This document shows positions 6,604-11,712 of a DNA stretch of 20,047 bases, in pieces. This DNA is from a virus. The notes beneath the pieces were generated by a model that did no database searches, was not told where the DNA came from, and saw nothing but the letters and a program-made list of their open reading frames with translations. Both the position numbers and the translations under genes were made by a program. The stretch covers positions 1 to 20,047 of IMG/VR virus record IMGVR_UViG_3300007520_001789. One strand, written 5' to 3'. The stretch's first letter is position 1. Every line of letters starts with the position of its first letter.

Positions 6604-7682
6604 CGCGCAACCTCTGGTACCAGCGCCGCGCGCGCCGCCATCATCGCCAGTCGTGACGGTTTGCGCGCAACAGGCGGTTCAGTGCTAAGTCCATCGCCCG
6701 AACCGTCCACCGGCACTGCCGAAAAACGCCTGAAAATCGGCGCGTTGCTGACAGGCTCCACCGCGCTGTGCACTGAACCCCGCACTGGGCCCAGCGGTGC
6801 TTGGTGCCCCCTTGCCTGCACTGCGGTTCTGATCGACGCAACAGTCGGCTGGGATGGCAAAGCCGCCCGCAGAGCCTTGCAAATCTGCTCAATCACCCGT
6901 TCCCGCGCGCTGACCTTCGCCACCACCGGATCAGCCACCGCAGATCGCAGCAACCCAACAATATCAAGGCTGTCGAAAATCACAGCCAGCGGCAAAGCCA
7001 AAAACCTCTGGTCGCGCGCAAGGGCGTCCAGCCAGCATTTGAGAACCGGCCCGCCATAAGCCTCGATCGTGCCAGACTGGCCGCTCTCGACAATCGCGCG
7101 CAATCCGGTACTGATCACCGCACCCTCGCCGGCCGCCACCATGCATCGAACCATGCCGACGCCATAAATTACCCCCGGCACTTTCTTGCTGGCGCTTGGG
7201 TTCGCCGTGGCCAGCCTGCAGCCACCCGCCTCCACCACCGCCGCACAGGCCACTGCCCAGGGCGTGCCCGCCGCCCGCTCGGCACGGTAAATCTGCAAAG
7301 GATGTACCGACACCCTGTCACGGTTGATCGCGGCAAACCCCGCCGCCTGTTCAACCAGCGTCATCGCCACGGTCATCGCGGGCACTGTCGCCAACCCCAA
7401 AAGCGCAGCTGCATGGGCGCGGTGCTGGCCGTCAACCACCGCAAGCTTGCCATTGCCGGTTGGCGCCACGACGATCGGCTGAAACTTGCGCCAGTCAAAA
7501 TTGTCGGCCATCTTCTGGATCGCGCCGCGCCCCCGCGCGGTGATCGTGCGCTGATACCGACGGTCGATCACCAGATCCTCCAGCGCAGCCCAGATCAGCA
7601 TTGGCTGCGGCTGGTCCAACAGCCTGCTGGGCATGTACCCGGTCAAATCGATGCATGCGAAATCGTCCATGTTACCCCTCAT
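6600..7682 (-). CDS. ParB/sulfiredoxin-fold nuclease-like phage protein
   Basis: A 360-residue protein. The N-terminal domain (about residues 33-105) shows the ParB/Srx pattern: LEDLVIDRRYQRTI, then QPIVVA, then the box VVDGQHRAHAAALLGL (82-97) and VPAMTV. The box is where ParB-like proteins bind nucleotide and DNA. The remaining 250 residues are helical up to about 275, then low in complexity and basic (ARKPSRLAMMAARAAL). There is no ParA partner nearby, so plasmid-like partition is unlikely. Phages use such proteins as DNA-binding or nuclease factors. The ATG at 7682 overlaps the preceding stop by ATGA; an alternative internal ATG lies at 7670. Confidence 0.72.
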   Translation of the reverse strand: MRGNMDDFACIDLTGYMPSRLLDQPQPMLIWAALEDLVIDRRYQRTITARGRGAIQKMADNFDWRKFQPIVVAPTGNGKLAVVDGQHRAHAAALLGLATVPAMTVAMTLVEQAAGFAAINRDRVSVHPLQIYRAERAAGTPWAVACAAVVEAGGCRLATANPSASKKVPGVIYGVGMVRCMVAAGEGAVISTGLRAIVESGQSGTIEAYGGPVLKCWLDALARDQRFLALPLAVIFDSLDIVGLLRSAVADPVVAKVSARERVIEQICKALRAALPSQPTVASIRTAVQARGHQAPLGPVRGSVHSAVEPVSNAPIFRRFSAVPVDGSGDGLSTEPPVARKPSRLAMMAARAALVPEVAR

Positions 7683-8242
7683 TCTGCGGCCACCGCAAAC
7701 TGCCTGTTGGCCCGCCCCTCTCGGGTGCGCACACGCGGTCCCTCAAGACGGTACATTGCCGGAAAACCGCGCTGAAACTCGCGCACAAGCAACGAATGCT
7801 CGATGCCGACCAAAGCGCAGATTGCCGCGCAATCGCCACCCAACAGCCAGCCGCGGGCCTCATCCTTCAGGCGCTCGCGGGCCTGCGCCGTATAGTGGCA
7901 CCTGTCGGCCACGGCCCAACCGCGCGCAGTGTTGATCTGAACCTCAAGCACCGCTCCCCACATGTCGGCACAACGCACCGGGTCGATAAAACTGTCATCG
8001 ACCACCGCAAGCGCGGCCAGATCATCGTCCAGCGCCCGTGACCGCTTGCGCGCCTGCGCCGATGTCGGGTTGGCGTTGCGCGCCGCCTTCCACGCCAGAT
8101 CGGCCTGCCCGCTGACATACCGTGTCACCGCACCACGCGGAAAACCGGTGATCCGCACAGCCTGCGCCAGCAATGCACCGGCCTCGACAAGGCGCGCCAC
8201 GCGCACCCGCTGTTCGCCGGTCAGATCGATCCGTTGAGCCAT
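7679..8242 (-). CDS. Hypothetical phage protein with predicted HTH
   Basis: A 187-residue protein beginning MAQRIDLTGEQRVRVA. Residues about 18-45 (LVEAGALLAQAVRITGFPRGAVTRYV) look like a helix-turn-helix, followed by a charged helical section and a C-terminal half rich in Cys and His (CADMWG, DRCHYT, GDCAAICALVGIEH). The frame stays open upstream to 8662, including an ATG at 8518 that overlaps the previous stop by ATGA. That start would give 279 residues, but the added 92 residues have low-complexity, non-coding character and contain a terminator-like hairpin. The short form is therefore preferred. No good ribosome binding site precedes 8242, so the start is uncertain. Confidence 0.6.
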   Translation of the reverse strand: MAQRIDLTGEQRVRVARLVEAGALLAQAVRITGFPRGAVTRYVSGQADLAWKAARNANPTSAQARKRSRALDDDLAALAVVDDSFIDPVRCADMWGAVLEVQINTARGWAVADRCHYTAQARERLKDEARGWLLGGDCAAICALVGIEHSLLVREFQRGFPAMYRLEGPRVRTREGRANRQFAVAAE

Positions 8243-8264
8243 TTTGCATCTCGCACAGAAGGGG

Positions 8265-8314
8265 AAAAAAGGATCGGGGCGGGCCACACCCGGGAGGAAT
8301 GGGTATTGCCCGCC
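8265..8314 (-). terminator. Terminator-like hairpin within the leftward operon
   Basis: On the minus strand GGCGGGC (8314-8308) pairs with GCCCGCC (8284-8278). Seven bases later comes TTTTTT (8270-8265). The 7-bp G/C stem followed by six T suggests an intrinsic terminator, although the stem-to-T distance is longer than ideal. Its position inside a leftward operon means it would reduce expression of everything beyond it unless RNA polymerase is modified. Confidence 0.45.
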
Positions 8315-8514
8315 TCGCTGGACGACTTGCCGATGGGGCCACCCGGTCGTCCCGGTCGGGTGCACAAGGGAACCACTCAATTCCCGCCCCGGCGCACGTG
8401 AAACCTGTTGGGCGCGGCGGGCGACAGCCCACCCACCGCGCCCGCACCGGCGGGATCGGCCGCGCGCGTCCCCATCGCGCAGCCGCTCAACCGCCTGTGT
8501 TCGTGAAACCGCAC

Positions 8515-8685
8515 TCATGACGGTTCGCCCTTGACACGCTGGAAAAACTTTTCCGCGCGCCGCCTGCACGTCGCCGCCGCGCGGAAATCCTCGTAACAAT
8601 GCGCCCGGTTTTTCCGCCGGACATACTGCCGCCACCAGAACCGCGCGCACATCCGCCACCACACCTTTTGCCAGCCGTGAGACAT
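8515..8685 (-). CDS. Small basic tryptophan-rich protein, 56 residues
   Basis: The ATG at 8685 shares its A with the stop of the HTH gene (TGATG), and the TGA at 8515-8517 overlaps an ATG at 8518. The product begins MSHGWQKVWWRMCARFWW and is strongly basic (RQYVRRKN, TCRRRAEKFFQRVKG). The N-terminal cluster of Trp, Phe and Arg could lie flat on a membrane or bind nucleic acid; no family was recognised. Coupling to the previous gene on one side and ATGA on the other support that it is translated, although it is too short for standard gene-length cut-offs. Confidence 0.65.
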   Translation of the reverse strand: MSHGWQKVWWRMCARFWWRQYVRRKNRAHCYEDFRAAATCRRRAEKFFQRVKGEPS

Positions 8686-9056
8686 CACAGACGCCCCTCG
8701 ATCAGTTCAAACACCGCCTCGGCCCCGGCCAGCGCCATCACCCGCGTGACGTACCGAAATGCAGGCGCGTTATCGCCGCGCAGCCAGTTGCGCACCGTGC
8801 GGTGGTGCAGCGGGCGGTTTTCAGTGGTCAGCTGCTCGGCCACCAGTTCGGCAAGTTCGTTTTCCGACCCCGCCTCGGGAAACGCCCGCCACAATTGACG
8901 CGCAAACCAGTCAAGATCGGCGTCGACATCCGGGCGCGCATTGGCCCGATGCCGGGCCGGTGATTTTCTGAAAGACTTTTCCAACGCTTGTGCCCCATGA
9001 TTGATCCGTGGACGATCAACTGAAACACTCAGCAAAGGACGGGGCGCGGCGGTCAT
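8685..9056 (-). CDS. Phage HTH regulator-like protein
   Basis: A 123-residue protein. The C-terminal two thirds (about residues 45-122) read LDWFARQLWRAFP, then NELAELVAEQL, then HHRTVRNWLRGDNAPAFRYV and end in AEAVFELIEGRL. This fits a helix-turn-helix with recognition helix near RTVRNWLRGD. Its place after the Cro-like gene in the leftward operon is where lambda-type phages keep an early regulator. The N-terminal 19 residues (MTAAPRPL...DRPRIN) are encoded by a 68-bp direct repeat with a second copy 511 bp away. The start codon lies in the loop of a G/C hairpin (9041-9066); no alternative in-frame ATG exists. Confidence 0.72.
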   Translation of the reverse strand: MTAAPRPLLSVSVDRPRINHGAQALEKSFRKSPARHRANARPDVDADLDWFARQLWRAFPEAGSENELAELVAEQLTTENRPLHHRTVRNWLRGDNAPAFRYVTRVMALAGAEAVFELIEGRL

Positions 9057-9067
9057 GCTGCGCCCCG
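9000..9067. repeat. 68-bp direct repeat, copy R1
   Basis: It aligns without gaps to 9511-9578. The first 19 bases, bases 36-50 and the last 16 bases are identical; the differences are confined to a 16-base middle block and a 2-base position. It contains the hairpin GGGGCGC (9041-9047) with GCGCCCC (9060-9066). R1 also encodes the N-terminus of the minus-strand HTH protein, whose start codon is at 9056-9054. Confidence 0.9.
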
Positions 9068-9075
9068 CAACAGAT

Positions 9076-9107
9076 GGCCCGGGCAGGTGTTCAGACCCGC
9101 CCGGGCC
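9076..9107 (+). promoter_or_regulatory. 9-bp perfect hairpin in the leader of the first plus-strand cassette gene
   Basis: GGCCCGGGC (9076-9084) and GCCCGGGCC (9099-9107) pair perfectly around a 14-base loop. It lies 34 bases before the start codon of the gene at 9141. No T tract follows on the plus strand, so it is more likely a leader structure or protein site than a terminator. On the minus strand it lies just upstream of the HTH gene start. Confidence 0.5.
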
Positions 9108-9140
9108 GCTTCAAATTCCATCACAAGACCGGAGAGCGAA

Positions 9141-9515
9141 ATGACAGAACCCAAACCCCAACCATACATGAACAACGGTACCGTGCAGTTTTTCAACGCC
9201 GTAGAGCCCCGGCCCGCCAGAACCGAAACCTCTGGCAACGTCACGATCAACAACAACGGCACACCGGGGCAACCAGCCCATTTCAAGGTTAACTTCATCA
9301 TCACGGCCCCCTGCGACTTGCTGGATCTGGTGCACAATGTCTTACACTGGACATGCGTTGTTCCAGCAGACACAGACGAAGCTCAATATCGGCAAGTCGA
9401 GGATCAGGCGGCACAGCGTCTGCCCAGCCATCTGCGCGCGTTGGCAGATGCGCTTGAGACCCAGATTGCCGAAGCAACCGAAAAGCGCCACCAAGCCAAG
9501 CGCAAAGACGATTGA
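9141..9515 (+). CDS. Hypothetical moron-type protein with N-rich segment
   Basis: A 124-residue protein beginning MTEPKPQPYMNNG. The start was chosen because GGAGAG lies 6 bases upstream; the earlier in-frame ATG at 9087 adds a poorly supported stretch. The N-terminal third has two asparagine/glycine stretches (NNGTVQFFN and GNVTINNNG). A hydrophobic stretch follows (VNFIITAPCDLLDLVHNVL), and then a charged helix likely to form a coiled coil (about 75-120) with a lysine-rich tail. There is no signal peptide or clear membrane segment. No family was recognised. It runs against the surrounding leftward genes and its stop lies within repeat copy R2, as expected for an inserted cassette that may be expressed in the lysogen. 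Confidence 0.75.
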   Translation: MTEPKPQPYMNNGTVQFFNAVEPRPARTETSGNVTINNNGTPGQPAHFKVNFIITAPCDLLDLVHNVLHWTCVVPADTDEAQYRQVEDQAAQRLPSHLRALADALETQIAEATEKRHQAKRKDD

Positions 9516-9578
9516 TCCGTGGACGATCAGTTGGAGCAAATGAGGAAGGACGGGGCGCGGTCGTCATGCTGCGCCCCG
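9511..9578. repeat. 68-bp direct repeat, copy R2
   Basis: This is the second copy of the repeat at 9000-9067, offset by 511 bp. The stop codon of the plus-strand gene (9513-9515) lies in its first bases. The hairpin is kept (GGGGCGC 9552-9558 with GCGCCCC 9571-9577). On the minus strand the copy still encodes the pattern MTTAPRP...DRPRIN, but this frame then runs antisense to the plus-strand gene, so it is probably a remnant. Confidence 0.9.
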
Positions 9579-9614
9579 TTCATCTGTCGCGGTACTTGCG
9601 AGAATTAGAAAATT

Positions 9615-10058
9615 ATGCACTCTGGAAGAATGAACAATGACCCTTGGAATCGCCCGCGCCCGCCCACAACCGAACCGCCGGTGGTGCGCCGCAACGCGCC
9701 CGCGTCCGCCGCACCGCCCAAGGCAGGCAACGCCAAGACCTGTCCAAACTGTGACGCCGTTGTCTCGCCAAAGGCGTTCGACTGCCCCGGCTGCGGTCAC
9801 CCTTTGCGAAAGGCGCGTCGCGGCCCGATTGGCTGGACGCTGAAATGGCTGTTCATCGCCTTCAACCTGGTGATGGCGGTCTTGCTGTTCGCCGGTCTCG
9901 GATCGGTCGGAGAAACGATGAACACCGCAACATCCGAGGCGGAACGCGCTGGAACCGCCATCGGCGCAACCATTGGCACGGGCTTGGTTCTGGTCTTCTG
10001 GATGGCCGGTGCGGTCATCCTTGGACTGCTGGTGCTGCTGACCCGCCCGAAAAAGTAA
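9615..10058 (+). CDS. Zinc-ribbon membrane protein with two transmembrane helices
   Basis: A 147-residue protein. A proline-rich N-terminus (about residues 1-40) leads to a zinc ribbon CPNC (C43, C46) and CPGC (C57, C60), then a basic patch (RKARRG). Two membrane helices follow: about 75-96 (LKWLFIAFNLVMAVLLFAGL) and 118-142 (GTGLVLVFWMAGAVILGLLVLL). The C-terminus is LTRPKK. The likely topology places the ribbon in the cytoplasm. Zinc-ribbon plus membrane-helix proteins occur as small envelope or stress proteins; no specific family is claimed. The start is uncertain between ATG 9615 and ATG 9630 (MNNDPWN). The gene is oriented against its leftward neighbours and appears to be a second cassette. 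Confidence 0.78.
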   Translation: MHSGRMNNDPWNRPRPPTTEPPVVRRNAPASAAPPKAGNAKTCPNCDAVVSPKAFDCPGCGHPLRKARRGPIGWTLKWLFIAFNLVMAVLLFAGLGSVGETMNTATSEAERAGTAIGATIGTGLVLVFWMAGAVILGLLVLLTRPKK

Positions 10059-10078
10059 CTGGATCGAACCGGGGAACG

Positions 10079-10318
10079 TCATGCTGCGTCCTCAATCGAG
10101 CAATCTCTGGCCTTCAGCTTACTGAAACTGAACAGAGAGAAGTTGGGCGGGGCTATTCCAGCTTCACGCGCCAAGTCGCATGTTGCGCAGAAAAATTTTG
10201 TAGGAAGTGCACCAGCGGCAATGTGGGTGTGCAGGGTTGTCGGCTTCATTCCAAGCCTCGGCGCTACCCTTCGGTAGCCGCCCAAAGCTTCCACAAACTG
10301 TCTTGCTGTCTGATCCAT
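10079..10318 (-). CDS. Cro/YdaS-like phage regulator
   Basis: A 79-residue helix-turn-helix protein. The pattern FVEALGGYRRVAPRLGMKPTTLHTHIAAGALP (about residues 8-40) fits a Cro or YdaS-type DNA-binding domain, with the recognition helix near TTLHTHIAAG. It is transcribed away from the repressor and opens the leftward operon. Operator A lies 13-29 bases before its start codon. There is no ribosome binding site before the ATG, and a predicted -10 ends about 7 bases before it, so the message is probably leaderless. The stop TGA overlaps an ATG (ATGA) that now leads into a short-lived antisense frame, hinting that the next gene once followed directly. Confidence 0.78.
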   Translation of the reverse strand: MDQTARQFVEALGGYRRVAPRLGMKPTTLHTHIAAGALPTKFFCATCDLAREAGIAPPNFSLFSFSKLKARDCSIEDAA

Positions 10319-10324
10319 ATAGAA

Positions 10325-10353
10325 GGGTTAATCCGATATTTTCGGATTTTCAA
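10325..10353 (-). promoter_or_regulatory. Predicted leftward promoter for the Cro-like gene
   Basis: On the minus strand -35 TTGAAA (10353-10348) is followed by a 17-base spacer and a weak -10 TAACCC (10330-10325). The spacer is exactly operator A. Transcription would start near 10318, which is the A of the start codon. Confidence 0.45.
10331..10347. promoter_or_regulatory. Operator A (perfect inverted repeat)
   Basis: ATCCGA (10331-10336), 5 bases, TCGGAT (10342-10347). The symmetry extends one further base on each side. It lies between the divergent regulator genes and within the predicted leftward promoter, so it is expected to bind the phage repressor or the Cro-like protein. Confidence 0.85.
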
Positions 10354-10370
10354 GCACGAATGTGTGGCCT

Positions 10371-10387
10371 CTTCGATTTTCTCGGAT
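10371..10387. promoter_or_regulatory. Operator B (imperfect copy)
   Basis: CTTCGA (10371-10376), 5 bases, TCGGAT (10382-10387). The right arm is perfect and the left arm matches 4 of 6 positions. Its centre is 40 bp from that of operator A, about four helical turns. It overlaps the region just upstream of the repressor gene's -10, so it may serve autoregulation. Confidence 0.6.
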
Positions 10388-10394
10388 AGACCGG

Positions 10395-10400
10395 TATAAG
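10395..10400 (+). promoter_or_regulatory. Predicted -10 of the repressor promoter
   Basis: TATAAG matches the -10 consensus at 5 of 6 positions and ends 6 bases before the ATG of the repressor gene, which would put the RNA start at or beside that ATG. No good -35 box was found at the usual distance (TTCGAT at 10372-10377 is weak), as for promoters that need activation by the repressor itself. Confidence 0.45.
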
Positions 10401-10406
10401 TCGCGC

Positions 10407-10712
10407 ATGGAAATGACGCGCAATGAGAGCTTAGCGAGGTATCGTGACACGTCAGTCGCAGCGATCTCGCTGCGACTGCGCGCCGCACTTAAGGTTGCAC
10501 AAATCAGTCAGAAAGACATGGCGGCACAACTGGAAATCAGCCCTACAACGCTCAACTCACAGTTTACCAAAGGACGCCCCTCAAACGATACAATGGTTTT
10601 TTTCCACAGAAATCATAGGGTTGATCTAAATTTTATTATTCACGGCGATCTGGCACAACTTTCAGGCGACGTACAAAACGCATTAATAGCGGCTCTCGCT
10701 GATGAAGCGTAA
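10407..10712 (+). CDS. XRE-family phage repressor, CI-like, DNA-binding domain only
   Basis: A 101-residue protein, beginning MEMTRNESLARYRDT. The helix-turn-helix (about residues 20-57) reads ISLRLRAALKVAQIS, then QKDMAAQLEISPTTLNSQFTKG. Next comes HRVDLNFIIHGD, a pattern seen after the HTH in phage repressors. There is no LexA/S24 peptidase domain, so the protein cannot be cleaved in the classical SOS manner. The start at 10407 has no Shine-Dalgarno sequence but a -10 box 6 bases upstream, as for leaderless repressor messages. Base composition is distinctly richer in A+T than the neighbouring genes. It most likely maintains lysogeny by binding operators A-D. Confidence 0.82.
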   Translation: MEMTRNESLARYRDTSVAAISLRLRAALKVAQISQKDMAAQLEISPTTLNSQFTKGRPSNDTMVFFHRNHRVDLNFIIHGDLAQLSGDVQNALIAALADEA

Positions 10713-10867
10713 ACCTGAAATTGCCTAGGTAGTTGACGTTTACGCCCAGTTTTCGAGCGAGAATCAGAAGTCTAACCCACATGCTGAAACCCCCCTGTGA
10801 CCGCCGCAGTGTTCTTGGTTTGATCTCACACGTCAACTCACTTGGGCGACCTGCATACCATTAGCCT
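10713..10867. other. Non-coding stretch with a 9-bp distant inverted repeat
   Basis: No convincing gene is present. The arms AGTTGACGT (10731-10739) and ACGTCAACT (10830-10838) are perfectly complementary and about 90 bases apart. Each contains TTGACG, which resembles a -35 element on opposite strands, but matching -10 boxes are poor. A 66-codon frame on the minus strand here begins with TTG and shows no family pattern. Confidence 0.35.
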
Positions 10868-10884
10868 ATCCGATTATTTCGGAT
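10868..10884. promoter_or_regulatory. Operator C (perfect inverted repeat)
   Basis: ATCCGA (10868-10873), 5 bases, TCGGAT (10879-10884), the same site as operator A. Its centre is 30 bp, three helical turns, from that of operator D, which favours cooperative binding on one face of the DNA. Confidence 0.85.
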
Positions 10885-10891
10885 TTTTCAA

Positions 10892-10919
10892 TTTACAATC
10901 CGAATATTTCGGATATAGG
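10892..10919 (+). promoter_or_regulatory. Predicted promoter of the rightward operon
   Basis: -35 TTTACA (10892-10897), 16-base spacer, -10 TATAGG (10914-10919). Operator D fills the spacer, so repressor binding would exclude RNA polymerase. The RNA should start near 10926. Its first bases then form the hairpin CCATCA (10925-10930) with TGATGG (10935-10940), whose 3' arm enters the GGAG ribosome binding site of the first gene. Confidence 0.6.
10898..10914. promoter_or_regulatory. Operator D (perfect inverted repeat)
   Basis: ATCCGA (10898-10903), 5 bases, TCGGAT (10909-10914). It lies between the -35 and -10 of the rightward promoter and is the fourth member of the operator set. Confidence 0.85.
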
Positions 10920-10949
10920 TTGCCCCATCACCCTTGATGGAGCCTCACC

Positions 10950-11288
10950 ATGAACGCGCGCCCGATATTCCAGCATCCAGGCATCGCCGTCTTCGCGCTT
11001 GCCGCCCTCGCCGCCTGCGCACAGTCGCCCGACGCTATTGCCCCGGTCAACATGGGCAACGCGTTCGCCGCCACAGCCTGCCGCCAGGCACAGGCCGATC
11101 TGATCACCGAGCGCCAGAGCCTCGCCGCACTGTCTGCCCAACAGCAGAACGCGGTCGCCGGTGACGCCATCGGCGTGTTCCTGATCGGTGTGCCAATGGC
11201 CAGCCTGACCGGCGGCGACAAGGCCGGTCTGATCGCCGCCAGCAAGGGCAAGATCATTGCCCTGGAAACGCGGGTGGCGTCGTGCTGA
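10950..11288 (+). CDS. Phage-encoded lipoprotein
   Basis: A 112-residue protein. The N-terminus MNARPIFQHPGIAVFALAALAACAQSPD is a type II signal peptide with the lipobox LAAC; Cys23 should be lipidated. The mature part is short: an Ala/Gln-rich helix (about 40-68), then a glycine-containing hydrophobic stretch (GDAIGVFLIGVPMASLTGGD, 72-91) and a C-terminal helix ending in ASC. Lipoproteins expressed early from phages can block superinfection or alter the envelope, but nothing here proves that. It is the first gene of the rightward operon, with ribosome binding site GGAG about 7 bases before the ATG. Operators C and D control it, so it should be silent in the quiet lysogen unless another promoter acts. 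Confidence 0.8.
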   Translation: MNARPIFQHPGIAVFALAALAACAQSPDAIAPVNMGNAFAATACRQAQADLITERQSLAALSAQQQNAVAGDAIGVFLIGVPMASLTGGDKAGLIAASKGKIIALETRVASC

Positions 11289-11500
11289 ACCCCAGGCACC
11301 ATTCAACCACACCCAAGCTCATCAACCTGTCGGCCTTTCGCGCCCTTGACGGCGACACAGGCGCGGCAGGCTTCACCACACCCCAGGGCCGGGTGCGCGA
11401 AAAAAAGATGCCCTACGGCTGGTGGATACTTCCCACGATGGTGGTTGGCGCACTCCTGTGGACGCTGATTATCAAGATGATCCTGAGGTGGGTGTGGTGA
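11282..11500 (+). CDS. Small single-pass membrane protein
   Basis: A 72-residue protein beginning with GTG, 7 bases inside the end of the lipoprotein gene. The first 45 residues are polar and basic (AFRALDGDTG, RVREKK). The C-terminal part is one membrane helix (about 46-68: WWILPTMVVGALLWTLIIKMI) followed by LRWVW. The polar side before the helix is rich in Lys/Arg, which predicts a cytoplasmic N-terminus. Function unknown; small membrane proteins next to lysis or exclusion genes are common in phages. An internal ATG at 11408 (MPYGWW) would give a 30-residue protein with just the helix. Confidence 0.62.
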   Translation: MLNPRHHSTTPKLINLSAFRALDGDTGAAGFTTPQGRVREKKMPYGWWILPTMVVGALLWTLIIKMILRWVW

Positions 11501-11712
11501 CCGCCCTGCCGCAATTCGCCCGGTTCTGGATGATCTGCCGCAAACCCACCCGGCTGGATGGGAGAACCGAACCGCGCCAGCGCTATTCCACCCGCGCCGA
11601 TGCCTTTCACGACGCACAGCGTCTGGCCGACCAACTCGACGCGCCGTTCCTCATTCTCGAGGCGGTTGAAATCATCCGCCCCGGCACCAATCAGAAAGGG
11701 CTTGACCTGTGA
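11497..11712 (+). CDS. Hypothetical phage protein, 71 residues
   Basis: The GTG start overlaps the previous stop as GTGA, with GAGGTGGG just upstream as ribosome binding site. The product begins MTALPQFARFWMICRKPTR and continues with basic and aromatic residues, a helix (AFHDAQRLADQLDAPFLILEAVEII) and a polar end. The layout (beta strand with RxxYSTRADAFHDAQRLA, then FLILEA) looks like a small alpha/beta domain that handles a modified substrate or protein partner. No family was recognised. The stop again overlaps the next GTG (GTGA). Confidence 0.68.
   Translation: MTALPQFARFWMICRKPTRLDGRTEPRQRYSTRADAFHDAQRLADQLDAPFLILEAVEIIRPGTNQKGLDL

Noticed and set aside
9301-9567. Minus-strand frame beginning in repeat copy R2
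   Set aside because: Only the first 19 codons match the HTH protein; the rest is antisense to the gene at 9141-9515 and shows no family pattern.
9564-10082. Long minus-strand frame (172 codons) after the Cro-like gene
   Set aside because: It runs antisense to the zinc-ribbon membrane gene, whose cysteine motifs and membrane helices are clearly coding. The antisense product is low in complexity. Only its ATGA overlap is of interest as a trace of an older junction.
10636-10836. 66-codon minus-strand frame beside the repressor gene
   Set aside because: It begins with TTG, overlaps the end of the repressor gene and shows no recognisable domain.
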